From the NCBI RefSeq assembly GCF_020166345.1, contig NZ_JAIUJS010000001.1, forward strand, positions 248,001 to 312,000: DNA of 64,000 bases, read 5' to 3'. Every line of letters starts with the position of its first letter. The stretch's first letter is position 1. The notes below the pieces were generated by a model. The model was not told the origin of the DNA, searched no databases, and saw nothing but the letters and a program-made list of their open reading frames with translations. The stretch comes from Winogradskyella vincentii. Lineage in GTDB: Bacteria; Bacteroidota; Bacteroidia; Flavobacteriales; Flavobacteriaceae. Made by a program: the position numbers and the translations under genes. This document shows, one piece after another, positions 1 through 8,523 of this stretch.

Positions 1-285
1 CATAAACTTTTTTCCTAAACCAGATCCTCTATATTCTGGTTTTATAAATACATGGTCAATCTCTACAGATTTACCCGCGTAATGCCTTGTAAAATACCAA
101 AGACCAGAAACACCAATTAAATCATTTCCTAAATAAATACCAGCGCATTCATAATTCTGTTCGATCATTTCATTAAATCTTTCTCGTAAAATTTCCATTG
201 ATATTTTTGCTTCATTCAAATCATAAACCAAAGGCACAACTGATTCGATCTCATTTTTTGGAATTATGCTAAACTGAAAATCCAT
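1..285 (-). CDS. GNAT family N-acetyltransferase (partial, C-terminus off the left edge)
   Basis: Reading leftward from an ATG at 285, the frame is open for 95 codons to the window edge. The visible protein starts MDFQFSIIPKNEIESV and has the GNAT beta-strand pattern: a central strand ending in EIDHVFIKPEYRG, followed by the acetyl-CoA pyrophosphate-binding loop RGSGLGKKF (the R/Q-x-x-G-x-G/A signature) at residues 86-94. GNAT enzymes move an acetyl group from acetyl-CoA to an amine; the substrate cannot be told from this fragment. It is transcribed divergently from the M48 protease gene, with 136 bases between the starts. The superfamily is secure; the C-terminal third is not visible. Confidence 0.85.
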   Translation of the reverse strand, partial: MDFQFSIIPKNEIESVVPLVYDLNEAKISMEILRERFNEMIEQNYECAGIYLGNDLIGVSGLWYFTRHYAGKSVEIDHVFIKPEYRGSGLGKKFM

Positions 286-421
286 CTTTTAAAAATTATT
301 TAGTAATGCTAAAATTAAATGATATTCACACCAAATCCATATTTTAATGCCAATTGAGATGACTTTTAAATAAAATTTGTGTCAAACTTTTGTAAATTGA
401 ACACAACTAACATATTCTTAT

Positions 422-1189
422 ATGAGAAGAGGAAATTTTAAAGTTAGATTGATTATTGGTCTAGCAATTGTCGCTTTTGCTTTTGTTCGTCGTTGTAGCC
501 AACAAGAGGTTAATCCATATACTGGACGCACACAAGCCATTTCACTATCTCCAGAACAGGAAATTGCTATCGGACTGCAAAGTGCACCAGGCATGGCACA
601 ACAACATGGCGGTTTACACCCAGACAATAGGTATCAAGCGCTTGTGGATGATATAGGTAATAAGTTAGTACAAAGCAGTATTGCTAAAAATACACCTTAT
701 AAGTATGAATTTCATTTGTTAGCTGACGAGAGAACAATTAATGCATTTGCCTTACCAGGAGGTCAAATTTTTATAACCTATGCCCTATTTTCTAAGTTGG
801 AAAATCAAGATCAATTAGCAGGTGTTTTAGGGCATGAAATAGGACATGTTCTGGGAAAACATTCTAACGAAAGAATTACCAACTCAAAATATTGGCAAAC
901 CCTGATTATGGGAGCTGGTGCCATAGATATGGGTGCTGTTGCTCAACAAATTGGCCAAGGGACACTCCTGAAAAATGGTAGAGGTGATGAATTAGAAAGT
1001 GATGAATTGGGAGTTCATTTTATGATTGATGCTGGATATAATCCTGAAGAAATGATTGGTGTAATGAAGATTTTAAAAGCAGCTGCTGGGCCAAATCGGG
1101 TTCCGGAATTTCAAAGTACACACCCAGATCCCGAAAACAGGATTGAACACATTAAAGAGTCAATTAGAAAATACAAAAATGCGTCTTAA
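422..1189 (+). CDS. M48 family zinc metalloprotease
   Basis: A 255-residue membrane-anchored peptidase. Residues 8-23 are a hydrophobic N-terminal segment. The zinc motif HEIGH is at 138-142 (H138 and H142 ligands, E139 catalytic). The downstream R-x-x-E-x-E-x-D signature (187-194) gives E190 as probable third ligand. The protein ends in the usual M48 'THPDPENRIEHI' region. It resembles the LoiP/YggG and BepA-like periplasmic proteases that act in envelope quality control. A cysteine at 25 follows two arginines, so it is not a good lipobox, and a signal anchor is more likely than a lipoprotein. The gene is monocistronic; its stop codon lies inside the terminator hairpin. Family assignment is firm; the substrate is unknown. 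Confidence 0.92.
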   Translation: MRRGNFKVRLIIGLAIVAFAFVRRCSQQEVNPYTGRTQAISLSPEQEIAIGLQSAPGMAQQHGGLHPDNRYQALVDDIGNKLVQSSIAKNTPYKYEFHLLADERTINAFALPGGQIFITYALFSKLENQDQLAGVLGHEIGHVLGKHSNERITNSKYWQTLIMGAGAIDMGAVAQQIGQGTLLKNGRGDELESDELGVHFMIDAGYNPEEMIGVMKILKAAAGPNRVPEFQSTHPDPENRIEHIKESIRKYKNAS

Positions 1190-1204
1190 GTAAAGACGCA
1201 TTTT
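1176..1204 (+). terminator. Terminator overlapping the stop codon of the M48 protease gene
   Basis: A perfect 12-bp stem (1176-1187 with 1193-1204, core ATGCGTCTT/AAGACGCAT) closes a 5-base loop and has A-rich and T-rich flanks. The TAA stop (1187-1189) sits at the top of the stem, so termination is directly attached to the gene end. Confidence 0.75.
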
Positions 1205-1553
1205 CTAACTAACTAACTCAAATAATTGTCTTAAGTAGACACTTATATTTTTATACTTTTCAAAAACTGTACCGTTTCTTTAATATTCGCTTTTACTTAA
1301 TTAACTCAGTTTAAGCAAAAAAACAGAATTCTTTGTAATCATTTCATTCATCTATTAAACGCTTAAAATTACCGTCTGTTACAATTTGTGCCATTATATA
1401 ACAGATAATTAACAGTTTGAAAACAAATATGTTAAGACATTCTAAAAACTATAGTACCATTTGAATGGGTAAATGAAGATTATAAAAATTTTTACGATTG
1501 AAATTTGTTATCAACTTTGATATAGTATCTTTGATATCCTTAATATTATAGAT
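1205..1553. other. Non-coding stretch upstream of gpmI
   Basis: About 350 AT-rich bases with no convincing ORF on either strand. It holds a short CTAA tandem (ctaactaactaact, 1205-1218) at its left end and the gpmI promoter at its right end. No RNA gene or repeat was recognised between these. Confidence 0.5.
1505..1533 (+). promoter_or_regulatory. gpmI promoter (-33 TTG / -7 TATCTTTG)
   Basis: TTG at 1505-1507, an 18-base spacer, then TATCTTTG at 1526-1533 match the Bacteroidota primary-sigma consensus (TTG, then TAnnTTTG). The gpmI ATG is 20 bases downstream. Confidence 0.75.
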
Positions 1554-3071
1554 ATGAACAAGAAGGTTATTTTAATGATATTAGATGGATGGGGGAAATC
1601 TCCAGATCCTAAAGTATCTGCCATAGATAATGCCGAAACACCATTTATAGATTCACTTTATACAAAATATCCAAATGCAAGTTTAAGAACAGATGGATTG
1701 CACGTTGGACTTCCAGAAGGTCAAATGGGCAATAGCGAGGTTGGACATATGAATTTAGGTGCTGGGCGCATTGTTTATCAAGATTTGGTTAAAATAAACC
1801 TTGCTGTTGAAAACAAAACACTGCAAAATGAAACTGTATTAAAAGAAGCTTTTAGTTATGCAAAGCACAACAATAAAAAAGTTCATTTACTTGGCTTGGT
1901 CAGCGATGGAGGTGTTCATTCTCACATAAATCACTTATTTGGATTAATTGATGCAGCGAATGATTATGGCTTAAAAGATGTTTTTGTACATGCATTCACT
2001 GATGGAAGAGATGTTGATCCAAAATCAGGTTATGGTTTTATTTCAGATTTAGAAGATCACTTAGAAAAAACAACTGGTAAACTTGCCACAGTTACTGGAC
2101 GTTATTATGCAATGGATAGAGATAAAAGATGGGAACGTGTTAAGCTTGCATATGATGCTATTGTACATGGACAAGGCGTAAATTCAACTAATGTCCTTTC
2201 AACTATACGGGAGAGCTATGAAGAAAACATCACTGATGAGTTTATTAAACCCATTGTTATTAATAATGAACAAGGTAACCCAACTGCTAAAATTGAGGAA
2301 GACGATGTAGTTATATTCTTCAATTTTAGGACAGACAGAGGAAGGCAACTTACTCAAGTTTTATCTCAGGAAGATTTTCATGAATATAACATGCATAAAA
2401 TAAATCTTCATTATGTTACATTAACCAACTATGATGATAATTTTAAAGGCATTAATGTTGTATTTGAGAAAGATAATTTGAGTGAGACTCTAGGGGAAAT
2501 TCTGGAAAGACATAACAAAAATCAAATTAGAATCGCGGAGACTGAAAAATACCCTCACGTGACCTTTTTCTTTTCTGGCGGACGAGAAGAACCGTTTAAA
2601 AATGAAACCAGAATATTACGTAATTCACCAAAAGTTGCCACATACGATTTAAAACCAGAAATGAGTGCTTATGAACTAAGAGATGCACTTGTACCAGAAT
2701 TGGAAAAAGGCGATGTAGACTTTGTATGTTTAAATTTTGCAAATGGTGATATGGTGGGTCATACAGGAGTTATGGAAGCGGCAATTAAAGCCTGTGAAGC
2801 CGTTGACGAATGTGTTAAAGACGTAATTACAACAGCATTAGAAAATGACTATACCACAATTTTAATCGCAGATCACGGAAATTGTGAAACCATGGTAAAT
2901 CCTGACGGAACACCTCATACAGCACACACAACGAATCCTGTTCCGGTTATACTAATAGATAAAGATTTGGAGGAAGTAAAAGATGGTATTTTGGGCGACA
3001 TTGCACCAACTATCTTAAAATTATTGGGAATTCCCCAACCAGACTCGATGACAAGGCATAGCATTGTTTAA
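1554..3071 (+). CDS. gpmI: 2,3-bisphosphoglycerate-independent phosphoglycerate mutase
   Basis: 505 residues, the normal length for cofactor-independent (manganese-dependent) phosphoglycerate mutase, which interconverts 3- and 2-phosphoglycerate in glycolysis and gluconeogenesis in the cytoplasm. The alkaline-phosphatase-type active site is visible: metal ligand D11 in DGWG, the phosphorylated serine S61 in GNSEVGH, SDGGVHSH near 116-123, NFANGDMVGHTG and DHGNCE in the C-terminal part, and HTAHTTNPVP near the end. The gene has its own consensus promoter, and the following HAD gene starts 41 bases downstream. It is a single-copy central-metabolism gene and shows nothing unusual. Confidence 0.98.
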   Translation: MNKKVILMILDGWGKSPDPKVSAIDNAETPFIDSLYTKYPNASLRTDGLHVGLPEGQMGNSEVGHMNLGAGRIVYQDLVKINLAVENKTLQNETVLKEAFSYAKHNNKKVHLLGLVSDGGVHSHINHLFGLIDAANDYGLKDVFVHAFTDGRDVDPKSGYGFISDLEDHLEKTTGKLATVTGRYYAMDRDKRWERVKLAYDAIVHGQGVNSTNVLSTIRESYEENITDEFIKPIVINNEQGNPTAKIEEDDVVIFFNFRTDRGRQLTQVLSQEDFHEYNMHKINLHYVTLTNYDDNFKGINVVFEKDNLSETLGEILERHNKNQIRIAETEKYPHVTFFFSGGREEPFKNETRILRNSPKVATYDLKPEMSAYELRDALVPELEKGDVDFVCLNFANGDMVGHTGVMEAAIKACEAVDECVKDVITTALENDYTTILIADHGNCETMVNPDGTPHTAHTTNPVPVILIDKDLEEVKDGILGDIAPTILKLLGIPQPDSMTRHSIV

Positions 3072-3112
3072 ATGTGGTAATTTGATATATTTATATTGTA
3101 ATTGATTTAGCA

Positions 3113-3523
3113 ATGAATTTTAATGAACGACTGATAATAGCAATTGATTTTGATGGTACCATAGTAGAAGATGCCTACCCTCAAATTGGTAAAACAAGAA
3201 TTTTCGCTTTCGAAACTCTTAAAAGGCTACAAGATGATGGTCATAGATTAATTCTTTGGACATATAGAAATGGGGCTAAACTAAAAGAAGCAGTAGATTT
3301 CTGTAAAGAAAACGGAATAGAATTTTATGCCGTAAATGCTAGTTTTCCTGAAGAAAAATACGACTATAGTCGAAGTAGAAAAATTCATGCTGACCTTTTT
3401 ATTGATGACAGAAATATAGGCGGTATCCTTGGTTGGGGTGAAATATATCAAATGATAACCAATGAGATACCAGATATTAGAGCATCTAAGCGTAAAGGCG
3501 GTTTATTTGGTTGGTTTAAATAA
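3113..3523 (+). CDS. Small HAD-superfamily phosphatase (BT0820-like)
   Basis: 136 residues with the minimal HAD fold and no cap domain. Motif I is DFDGT (nucleophile D12, acid/base D14), motif II is T50 in LWTYRNG, motif III is K90, and motif IV is the DD pair at 98-99 in IDDRNIGG. It resembles the small Bacteroidota HAD protein typified by BT0820. It probably hydrolyses a small phosphorylated metabolite, but the substrate cannot be inferred. It lies 41 bases after gpmI and may be cotranscribed. Its stop codon directly abuts the stop codon of the convergent CoA-transferase gene, leaving no room for a separate terminator. Confidence 0.85.
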   Translation: MNFNERLIIAIDFDGTIVEDAYPQIGKTRIFAFETLKRLQDDGHRLILWTYRNGAKLKEAVDFCKENGIEFYAVNASFPEEKYDYSRSRKIHADLFIDDRNIGGILGWGEIYQMITNEIPDIRASKRKGGLFGWFK

Positions 3524-4789
3524 TTAAACTAACTGAAAATAAGCTCTATCGATTTCTTCTCTGTGGTCCGGGTGAGCGATCTCCACGAGTGCTTTAACCC
3601 GTTCCTTAATAGTTTTTCCGTATAGATTTGCAACACCATATTCTGTAACAACATAATGTATATGTGCTCTTGTTGTAACCACACCTGCACCAGGTTTTAA
3701 TGTCGGCACAATTCTACTTATACCATGTTTTGTTACTGATGGTAATGCTATTATTGCTTTACCTCCTTCACTCAGAGATGCACCTCTAATAAAGTCCATT
3801 TGTCCACCAACGCCAGAATACATTTTTGAACCAATTGAATCCGCACAAACCTGACCTGTAACATCCACTTCAACTGCAGAATTTATAGCTACCATTCTTG
3901 GGTTTTGTTTTATTACAGAAACGTCATTAACATAATCGGAGGAACGTAATTCAACAAATGGATTATCATTGACATAATCATACAAACGCTTTGATCCCAT
4001 TAAAAATGTAGCTAAGGCTCTACCTGGATTCACGCCCTTGTGATTACCATTAATAACATCCTCTAATATTAAATCAATCACACCATCAGAAAACATTTCT
4101 GTGTGCAGTCCTAGATCTTTATGATTATGTAATCTTGTTAAAACGGCATTAGGTATATTCCCAATACCCATTTGTAAGGTACTTCGATCCTCAATAAGTT
4201 CTGCCACATAATCACCTATTTTTGTTTCCACTTTGGATGGTTGAGAAACTGGAAACGCAGGAAGTGGCACATCAACTTCTACAAAAGAATCAATTTCTGA
4301 TACATGTATGATGCCATCACCAAAGGTTCTTGGCATTTGTTTATTTACTTGTGCAATTACATAATCTGCATTATCAATTGCCGCTAAGGTCGCTTCAACT
4401 GATACACCTAAGGAACAATAACCATGTTTATCTGGAATAGTGACGTGAATTAATGCTACATTCAGATCTATAATATTTCTTTTAAACAACAGAGGCAACT
4501 CACTTAAAAAAACAGGAGTATAAGACCCATTACCTGCATGAAGTGTATGCCGTACATTTCTACCTATAAAAAAAGAATTCACGTGGAAACTTTCAGCCAA
4601 TTCGGGATTTGCATATGGTGCTTCTCCTTCGGTGTGCAATTGACATATCTCTACATTTCTTAATTCTTCATGCCTGTCTGCCAATGCCTTTACCAAAACT
4701 GAAGGTACTGCCGCAGCAGCTTGTAAGTATACTTTGTCGTTAGATTTTACAACTTTTAATGCTTCTTCTGCGCTTACTGTTCTATACAT
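3524..4789 (-). CDS. Acetyl-CoA hydrolase/transferase family protein (4-hydroxybutyrate CoA-transferase-like)
   Basis: 421 residues of the two-domain family I CoA-transferase fold. The domain boundary carries the CoA-binding loop QMGIGNIPNAVLTRL (about 206-220), and the C-terminal domain contains HTEMFSDGVIDL (229-240). E231 there is the probable catalytic glutamate, by analogy with 4-hydroxybutyrate CoA-transferase. GVGGQMDFIRGA and VTEYGVANLYG are further family blocks. It likely moves CoA between acetyl-CoA (or a similar acyl-CoA) and a carboxylate; transfer versus hydrolysis cannot be settled from sequence. It is monocistronic, convergent with the HAD gene and divergent from map. Confidence 0.88.
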   Translation of the reverse strand: MYRTVSAEEALKVVKSNDKVYLQAAAAVPSVLVKALADRHEELRNVEICQLHTEGEAPYANPELAESFHVNSFFIGRNVRHTLHAGNGSYTPVFLSELPLLFKRNIIDLNVALIHVTIPDKHGYCSLGVSVEATLAAIDNADYVIAQVNKQMPRTFGDGIIHVSEIDSFVEVDVPLPAFPVSQPSKVETKIGDYVAELIEDRSTLQMGIGNIPNAVLTRLHNHKDLGLHTEMFSDGVIDLILEDVINGNHKGVNPGRALATFLMGSKRLYDYVNDNPFVELRSSDYVNDVSVIKQNPRMVAINSAVEVDVTGQVCADSIGSKMYSGVGGQMDFIRGASLSEGGKAIIALPSVTKHGISRIVPTLKPGAGVVTTRAHIHYVVTEYGVANLYGKTIKERVKALVEIAHPDHREEIDRAYFQLV

Positions 4790-4810
4790 TGAAATAATTT
4801 TTTAAGATTA

Positions 4811-4818
4811 CAAACTTA
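4811..4818 (-). promoter_or_regulatory. -7 box for the CoA-transferase gene
   Basis: The minus strand reads TAAGTTTG (plus-strand CAAACTTA), matching TAnnTTTG, 21 bases before the ATG at 4789. No TTG is present at the right distance, so only half of the promoter is recognisable. Confidence 0.4.
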
Positions 4819-4888
4819 CCTCACAAAAGATATAAAAAGACTGTCATTTATCATGTTTTTATAAAATTTAAAAATTGTCATAATTACC

Positions 4889-4896
4889 TATCTTTG
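4889..4896 (+). promoter_or_regulatory. -7 box for the map operon
   Basis: TATCTTTG lies 18 bases before the map ATG. The -33 position reads TTA rather than TTG. Confidence 0.5.
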
Positions 4897-4914
4897 CCAC
4901 TTAATTAAAGAGTT

Positions 4915-5733
4915 ATGATAATTGTAAAAACCAGAGAGGAAATTGAATTAATGCGCCAAAGTGCTTTAGTTGTATCCAAGACATTGGGTATGTTGGCCAA
5001 AGAGGTAAAGGAGGGTATTACAACTAATCATCTCGATAAAATTGCAGAAGAATTTATTAGAGACCATGGTGCTTTACCTGGTTTTAAAGGATTGTATGAC
5101 TGCCCTTCTACCCTACTTTGTAGTGTTAACGAAGCAGTAGTACATGGATTACCTACAGACAAACCTCTGGAGGATGGTGATATTGTTTCTATAGATTGTG
5201 GTGCATTAATGAATGAGTTTTATGGCGACCATGCTTACACCTTTGAAATTGGTAATGTTGCAGAAGAAACTAAAAAACTCATTAAAATAACAAAGGAGTC
5301 ACTTTACGAAGGTATAAGGCAACTAAAAATTGGAAATCGCGTAGGTGATGTTGGTTATGCAATCCAACAATATTGCGAAGCTCATGGCTATGGGGTAGTA
5401 AGAGAATTAGTAGGTCATGGATTAGGTCGTAAAATGCATGAAGATCCGGAGATGCCAAATTATGGTAGACGTGGCCGAGGAAAAAAATTCATTGAAGGAA
5501 TGGTCGTTGCTATAGAACCTATGATAAATATGGGCACACATAAAGTCAAGCAATTAAAAGATGGTTGGACAATAGTAACCCAAGATGGCAAGCCAAGCGT
5601 TCATTTTGAGCATGATGTTGCGATTATTGATGGAAAGCCGGAAATCTTATCTACGTTTGCGTATGTACATGAAGTATTGGGTATAACTACTAACGAAGAA
5701 GATGAATTTAGACAAAAATCTCTAGTTCTATGA
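4915..5733 (+). CDS. map: Type I methionine aminopeptidase
   Basis: 272 residues with the pita-bread fold; it removes the initiator methionine from nascent proteins. All five metal ligands are in place: D94, D105, H168, E201 and E232, each three residues before the E. coli positions. Substrate-contacting H77 lies in VVHGLPTD and H175 in GRKMHED. There is no N-terminal extension, so it is the simple type Ia form. It is the first gene of an apparent three-gene operon: its TGA stop overlaps the ATG of the cupin gene by four bases (ATGA), which suggests translational coupling. Confidence 0.97.
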   Translation: MIIVKTREEIELMRQSALVVSKTLGMLAKEVKEGITTNHLDKIAEEFIRDHGALPGFKGLYDCPSTLLCSVNEAVVHGLPTDKPLEDGDIVSIDCGALMNEFYGDHAYTFEIGNVAEETKKLIKITKESLYEGIRQLKIGNRVGDVGYAIQQYCEAHGYGVVRELVGHGLGRKMHEDPEMPNYGRRGRGKKFIEGMVVAIEPMINMGTHKVKQLKDGWTIVTQDGKPSVHFEHDVAIIDGKPEILSTFAYVHEVLGITTNEEDEFRQKSLVL

Positions 5734-6053
5734 TAGTTGATCAACTAATTTCTGAAATTGAACCAAAAGAAATTATTAAAGGATACAAAGGAAGATTTGT
5801 TCATACAGAGAACATGACCATTGCTTTTTGGGAAGTTGAGGCTGGTGCAGAAATACCGCTACATAATCACATTCATGAGCAAGTTTCACAAATTATAGAC
5901 GGTGAATTTGAAATGAATATTGGAGGTGAAATCAAAATTCACAAACCAGGTTCGGTTCTTGTAATTCCATCAAATGTTGAGCATTCAGGTAAAGCAATAA
6001 CACCTTGTAAAATATTAGACATCTTCAATCCTGTAAGAGAAGATTATAAATAA
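5730..6053 (+). CDS. Small cupin-domain protein
   Basis: 107 residues forming one conserved-barrel cupin. Motif 1 gives likely metal ligands H45, H47 and E50 in LHNHIHEQ, and motif 2 gives H85 in NVEHSG. It has no signal peptide, so it is cytoplasmic. Single-domain cupins of this size can be metal-dependent isomerases, dioxygenases or binding proteins; no specific role can be assigned. The start codon overlaps the map stop by four bases, and a methyltransferase reading frame follows directly after its TAA in the same frame. Confidence 0.8.
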   Translation: MIVDQLISEIEPKEIIKGYKGRFVHTENMTIAFWEVEAGAEIPLHNHIHEQVSQIIDGEFEMNIGGEIKIHKPGSVLVIPSNVEHSGKAITPCKILDIFNPVREDYK

Positions 6054-6824
6054 TTGATTTTGAAATCAGTTTTCAAATTTTTCTTAAACGTATTTCCTAG
6101 ACCATTTCTCATTAGGATGAGTTATGCCATTCGTCCTATTTTAGCTTGGATTTTAAAAGGTAATAATTTTATAGATCCAATTGACGGAAAATCATTTAAA
6201 CGATTTTTACCTTATGGTTATGGCGAACAACGACCTAATGTTTTATCACCATCAACCCTGTCTTTAGAACGTCACAGGCTTTTATGGCTCTACCTTAAAA
6301 ATGAAACAACATTTTTTAGCGCGAAACATAAAGTATTACATTTTGCACCAGAGCAATGTTTTTTAAAACGATTCAGGTCACTTAGCAATATAGAATATAC
6401 AACCACAGATCTTTTATCGCCAATCGCTGATATTAAAGCAGACATTTGCAATCTCCCTTTTGAAGACAATAGTTACGATGTTATTTTATGTAATCATGTT
6501 TTAGAACATATTCCTGATGATACTAAAGCCATGCAAGAACTTTATCGTGTATTAAAACCAGGAGGTTGGGGAATATTTCAAATTCCTCAAGATTTAAATA
6601 GAGAAACAACCTTTGAAGACGACTCAATAACCGATAAGAAAGAACGCGCAGAAATATTTGGGCAATACGACCACGTTAGGGTGTACGGCCGAGATTATTT
6701 TGACAAGCTAAGATCTATTGGTTTTACGGTAGAGGCTATAGATTATACATCTAAATTATCTGAATCTGAAATTGATAAATACCGATTGGCTAAAGGTGAG
6801 TTAATTCCTTTGGTTAGAAAATAA
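6054..6824 (+). CDS. Class I SAM-dependent methyltransferase
   Basis: 256 residues with a Rossmann methyltransferase core. The SAM-binding region is KVLHFAPEQ followed by TTDLLSPIADIKADI. The post-I block is VILCNHVLEHIPDD and the C-terminal strand is ELYRVLKPGGWG. The acceptor is unknown. The cupin stop codon lies immediately upstream in the same frame, so translation must begin at or after 6054; no ATG occurs until codon 22. The best starts are the TTG codons at 6054 or 6060, because the N-terminal block SVFKFFLNVFPRPFLIRM looks family-like and would be lost with the later ATG at 6117. It is probably co-translated with map and the cupin gene. Confidence 0.85.
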   Translation: MILKSVFKFFLNVFPRPFLIRMSYAIRPILAWILKGNNFIDPIDGKSFKRFLPYGYGEQRPNVLSPSTLSLERHRLLWLYLKNETTFFSAKHKVLHFAPEQCFLKRFRSLSNIEYTTTDLLSPIADIKADICNLPFEDNSYDVILCNHVLEHIPDDTKAMQELYRVLKPGGWGIFQIPQDLNRETTFEDDSITDKKERAEIFGQYDHVRVYGRDYFDKLRSIGFTVEAIDYTSKLSESEIDKYRLAKGELIPLVRK

Positions 6825-7805
6825 CTATTCCGGAAACCCGTTTAAAGCAAGTGTTTGCAAATCGTTATTATCATTAAGATAAATGAGATAAGCTTTTAAC
6901 TCTGGGTTTGATTTTACAAATTGTTTTACACCTTCAACTCCCATGGCCTGAAATGCCGTTGCATAACCATCTGCCGTCATGCAATCTCCAGCAATTACTG
7001 AACTACTCAGAATATTTGTTTTGGTAGGATAACCTGTTTTGGTATTAATTATATGCGCATATCTATTCCCATCTTCATCAACTTTAAATTTACGGTATGT
7101 ACCAGAAGTTGCCATTGCTTGATCTTTTAAAGCAATAACCTTAGAATAAGACTGTGTCCCATCAAAATTTGGATCGTCAATGCCTACTTGCCATTGTTTA
7201 TTCCGTTCTAAATTTAATCCAGAAACACGCATATCACCACCAATATCAACAAGATAATTTTCAATTCCTTTTGATTCTAAAAAATCAGCAATTACATCTA
7301 TACCATAACCCTTTGCAATGGCATTAAATTCTATATAAGTCTCCTTTGGTTTAGTAATTTTGTTATTATAAAGTGACAATTTATTGAAACCAACAAATGC
7401 CATTAAACTATCTATAGTTGTACTATCGGTAAGAAACTTGTTTTGCTCAGCGCCAAAATTCCACGCATTAACAACATTACCAATTGTTGGGTCAAAAACT
7501 CCATTGGTTTTTTCATAGATATCTTTTGAAGCTTTAAAAACATTTATAAAATGTAGATCCACATTATCTAGTTCGCCTCTGTTTATTTTTGAAATATCAG
7601 AATCTGAAATATAAGTTGAAAGCGATTGATTAACTACATTAAACAAACTATCTATTTCATTTATATAGTTTGTATTGTCATCTGACAGATATTGAATATT
7701 AAATGCTGTACCAAAAACAGGACCAGATAGTTTAATGTTTTCTTGAGGCTTCGTTTTACAACAAATGACCATTAAAAAAAGTAAGGCAAACGATATATTT
7801 TTCAT
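6825..7805 (-). CDS. apbE: FAD:protein FMN transferase (ApbE), lipoprotein
   Basis: 326 residues. A signal peptide ends in a lipobox (MVICC, C15 or C16), placing it in the periplasm on a membrane. ApbE cleaves FAD and attaches FMN through a phosphoester to a threonine of target proteins, chiefly NqrB and NqrC. Family blocks seen are FDPTIG (104-109), AIAKGYG (162-168), DIGGDMRVSG (187-196), HIINTKTGYPT (251-261) and the metal-binding TADGYATAF (277-285, with D279). The nqrABCDEF operon on the same strand begins 4.3 kb to the right of its end, so the target enzyme is encoded nearby. It lies 32 bases after the small 124-residue gene and is probably cotranscribed with it. Confidence 0.95.
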   Translation of the reverse strand: MKNISFALLFLMVICCKTKPQENIKLSGPVFGTAFNIQYLSDDNTNYINEIDSLFNVVNQSLSTYISDSDISKINRGELDNVDLHFINVFKASKDIYEKTNGVFDPTIGNVVNAWNFGAEQNKFLTDSTTIDSLMAFVGFNKLSLYNNKITKPKETYIEFNAIAKGYGIDVIADFLESKGIENYLVDIGGDMRVSGLNLERNKQWQVGIDDPNFDGTQSYSKVIALKDQAMATSGTYRKFKVDEDGNRYAHIINTKTGYPTKTNILSSSVIAGDCMTADGYATAFQAMGVEGVKQFVKSNPELKAYLIYLNDNNDLQTLALNGFPE

Positions 7806-7837
7806 ATTTTAATTTTGAAGATCAGCTACAGCATTTC

Positions 7838-8212
7838 CTAATTTAAGTTCATTTCAATTACCTGAATTCCATTGTATTCTATTAGATACTCTTCATTAAG
7901 GTAAATTGGTAAATCCTCACCATTAGGATTACCCAAGCCAACACCTGCGTATAGCACCTTTGCATTTTTATCAAAAGCATGTTTCTTGAAGGTTTCCATC
8001 CAAACAACATCATAATTATTAGGGTTTTCTGGCAATATCACTGCTCTGACAATTACAAAAAACCACTCCTTATTTTTGTCTATACAAACAAATTGCGGGT
8101 GTTTTTTTAATTTGCTATTAACAGCCACAAACTCAAAACCACGAGATTCCAAGTCCTTACCCACATGATTCATTGCAAGGTTATGTAATTCTTGTTTTGT
8201 AAGTGCTTTCAT
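7838..8212 (-). CDS. Conserved hypothetical protein preceding apbE
   Basis: 124 residues, soluble, with no signal peptide or cysteine cluster. It has a mixed alpha/beta look, with a central block WFFVIVRAVILP and the tail YLIEYNGIQVIEMN. I do not recognise a named domain. From memory, similar short genes sit between nqrF and apbE in flavobacteria, and databases sometimes carry the NqrF name over to them; this protein has no FAD, NADH or 2Fe-2S motif, so that name would be wrong. The start is the ATG at 8212. A longer frame to a TTG at 8227 is unlikely because that codon falls within the promoter region, next to the -7 box TATCTTTG at 8217-8224. Confidence 0.75.
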   Translation of the reverse strand: MKALTKQELHNLAMNHVGKDLESRGFEFVAVNSKLKKHPQFVCIDKNKEWFFVIVRAVILPENPNNYDVVWMETFKKHAFDKNAKVLYAGVGLGNPNGEDLPIYLNEEYLIEYNGIQVIEMNLN

Positions 8213-8216
8213 TTTG

Positions 8217-8224
8217 CAAAGATA
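8217..8224 (-). promoter_or_regulatory. -7 box directly in front of the apbE-partner gene
   Basis: The minus strand reads TATCTTTG, with only four bases between it and the ATG at 8212. A transcript from this box would begin at or next to the start codon, that is, leaderless or nearly so. Confidence 0.5.
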
Positions 8225-8523
8225 CAAAGATGACTACTTAAAATTATCTTAATTATTAAGGTACATCACGTCTACTCAATAATTAATTTACACCTCGATA
8301 AAACTGATTAATTACCCTTTACAAATAAAAAATACGTAACTTTAAGAACGTAACTGAGAAGTACAAAACATTTATAGGCTACTCTAAGTTACAATAACCC
8401 TAACAATTAAGTAAACTAAATACCCTTCCCTAAGCTTGTAATTTTAAGCATTAACTCTTAGTTTTATGTAGCTTTTTTTGGATACATTAATAGCATTTTT
8501 AAAATAATTAGCTAAATCATTAA
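8225..8523. other. Non-coding stretch between the divergent apbE partner and an accessory plus-strand block
   Basis: About 300 AT-rich bases with no supported ORF. There are two near-repeats of ACGTAACTtt/ACGTAACTga (around 8334-8355), about 14 bases apart, and no clear full promoter for the rightward gene. No RNA gene was recognised. Confidence 0.4.
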
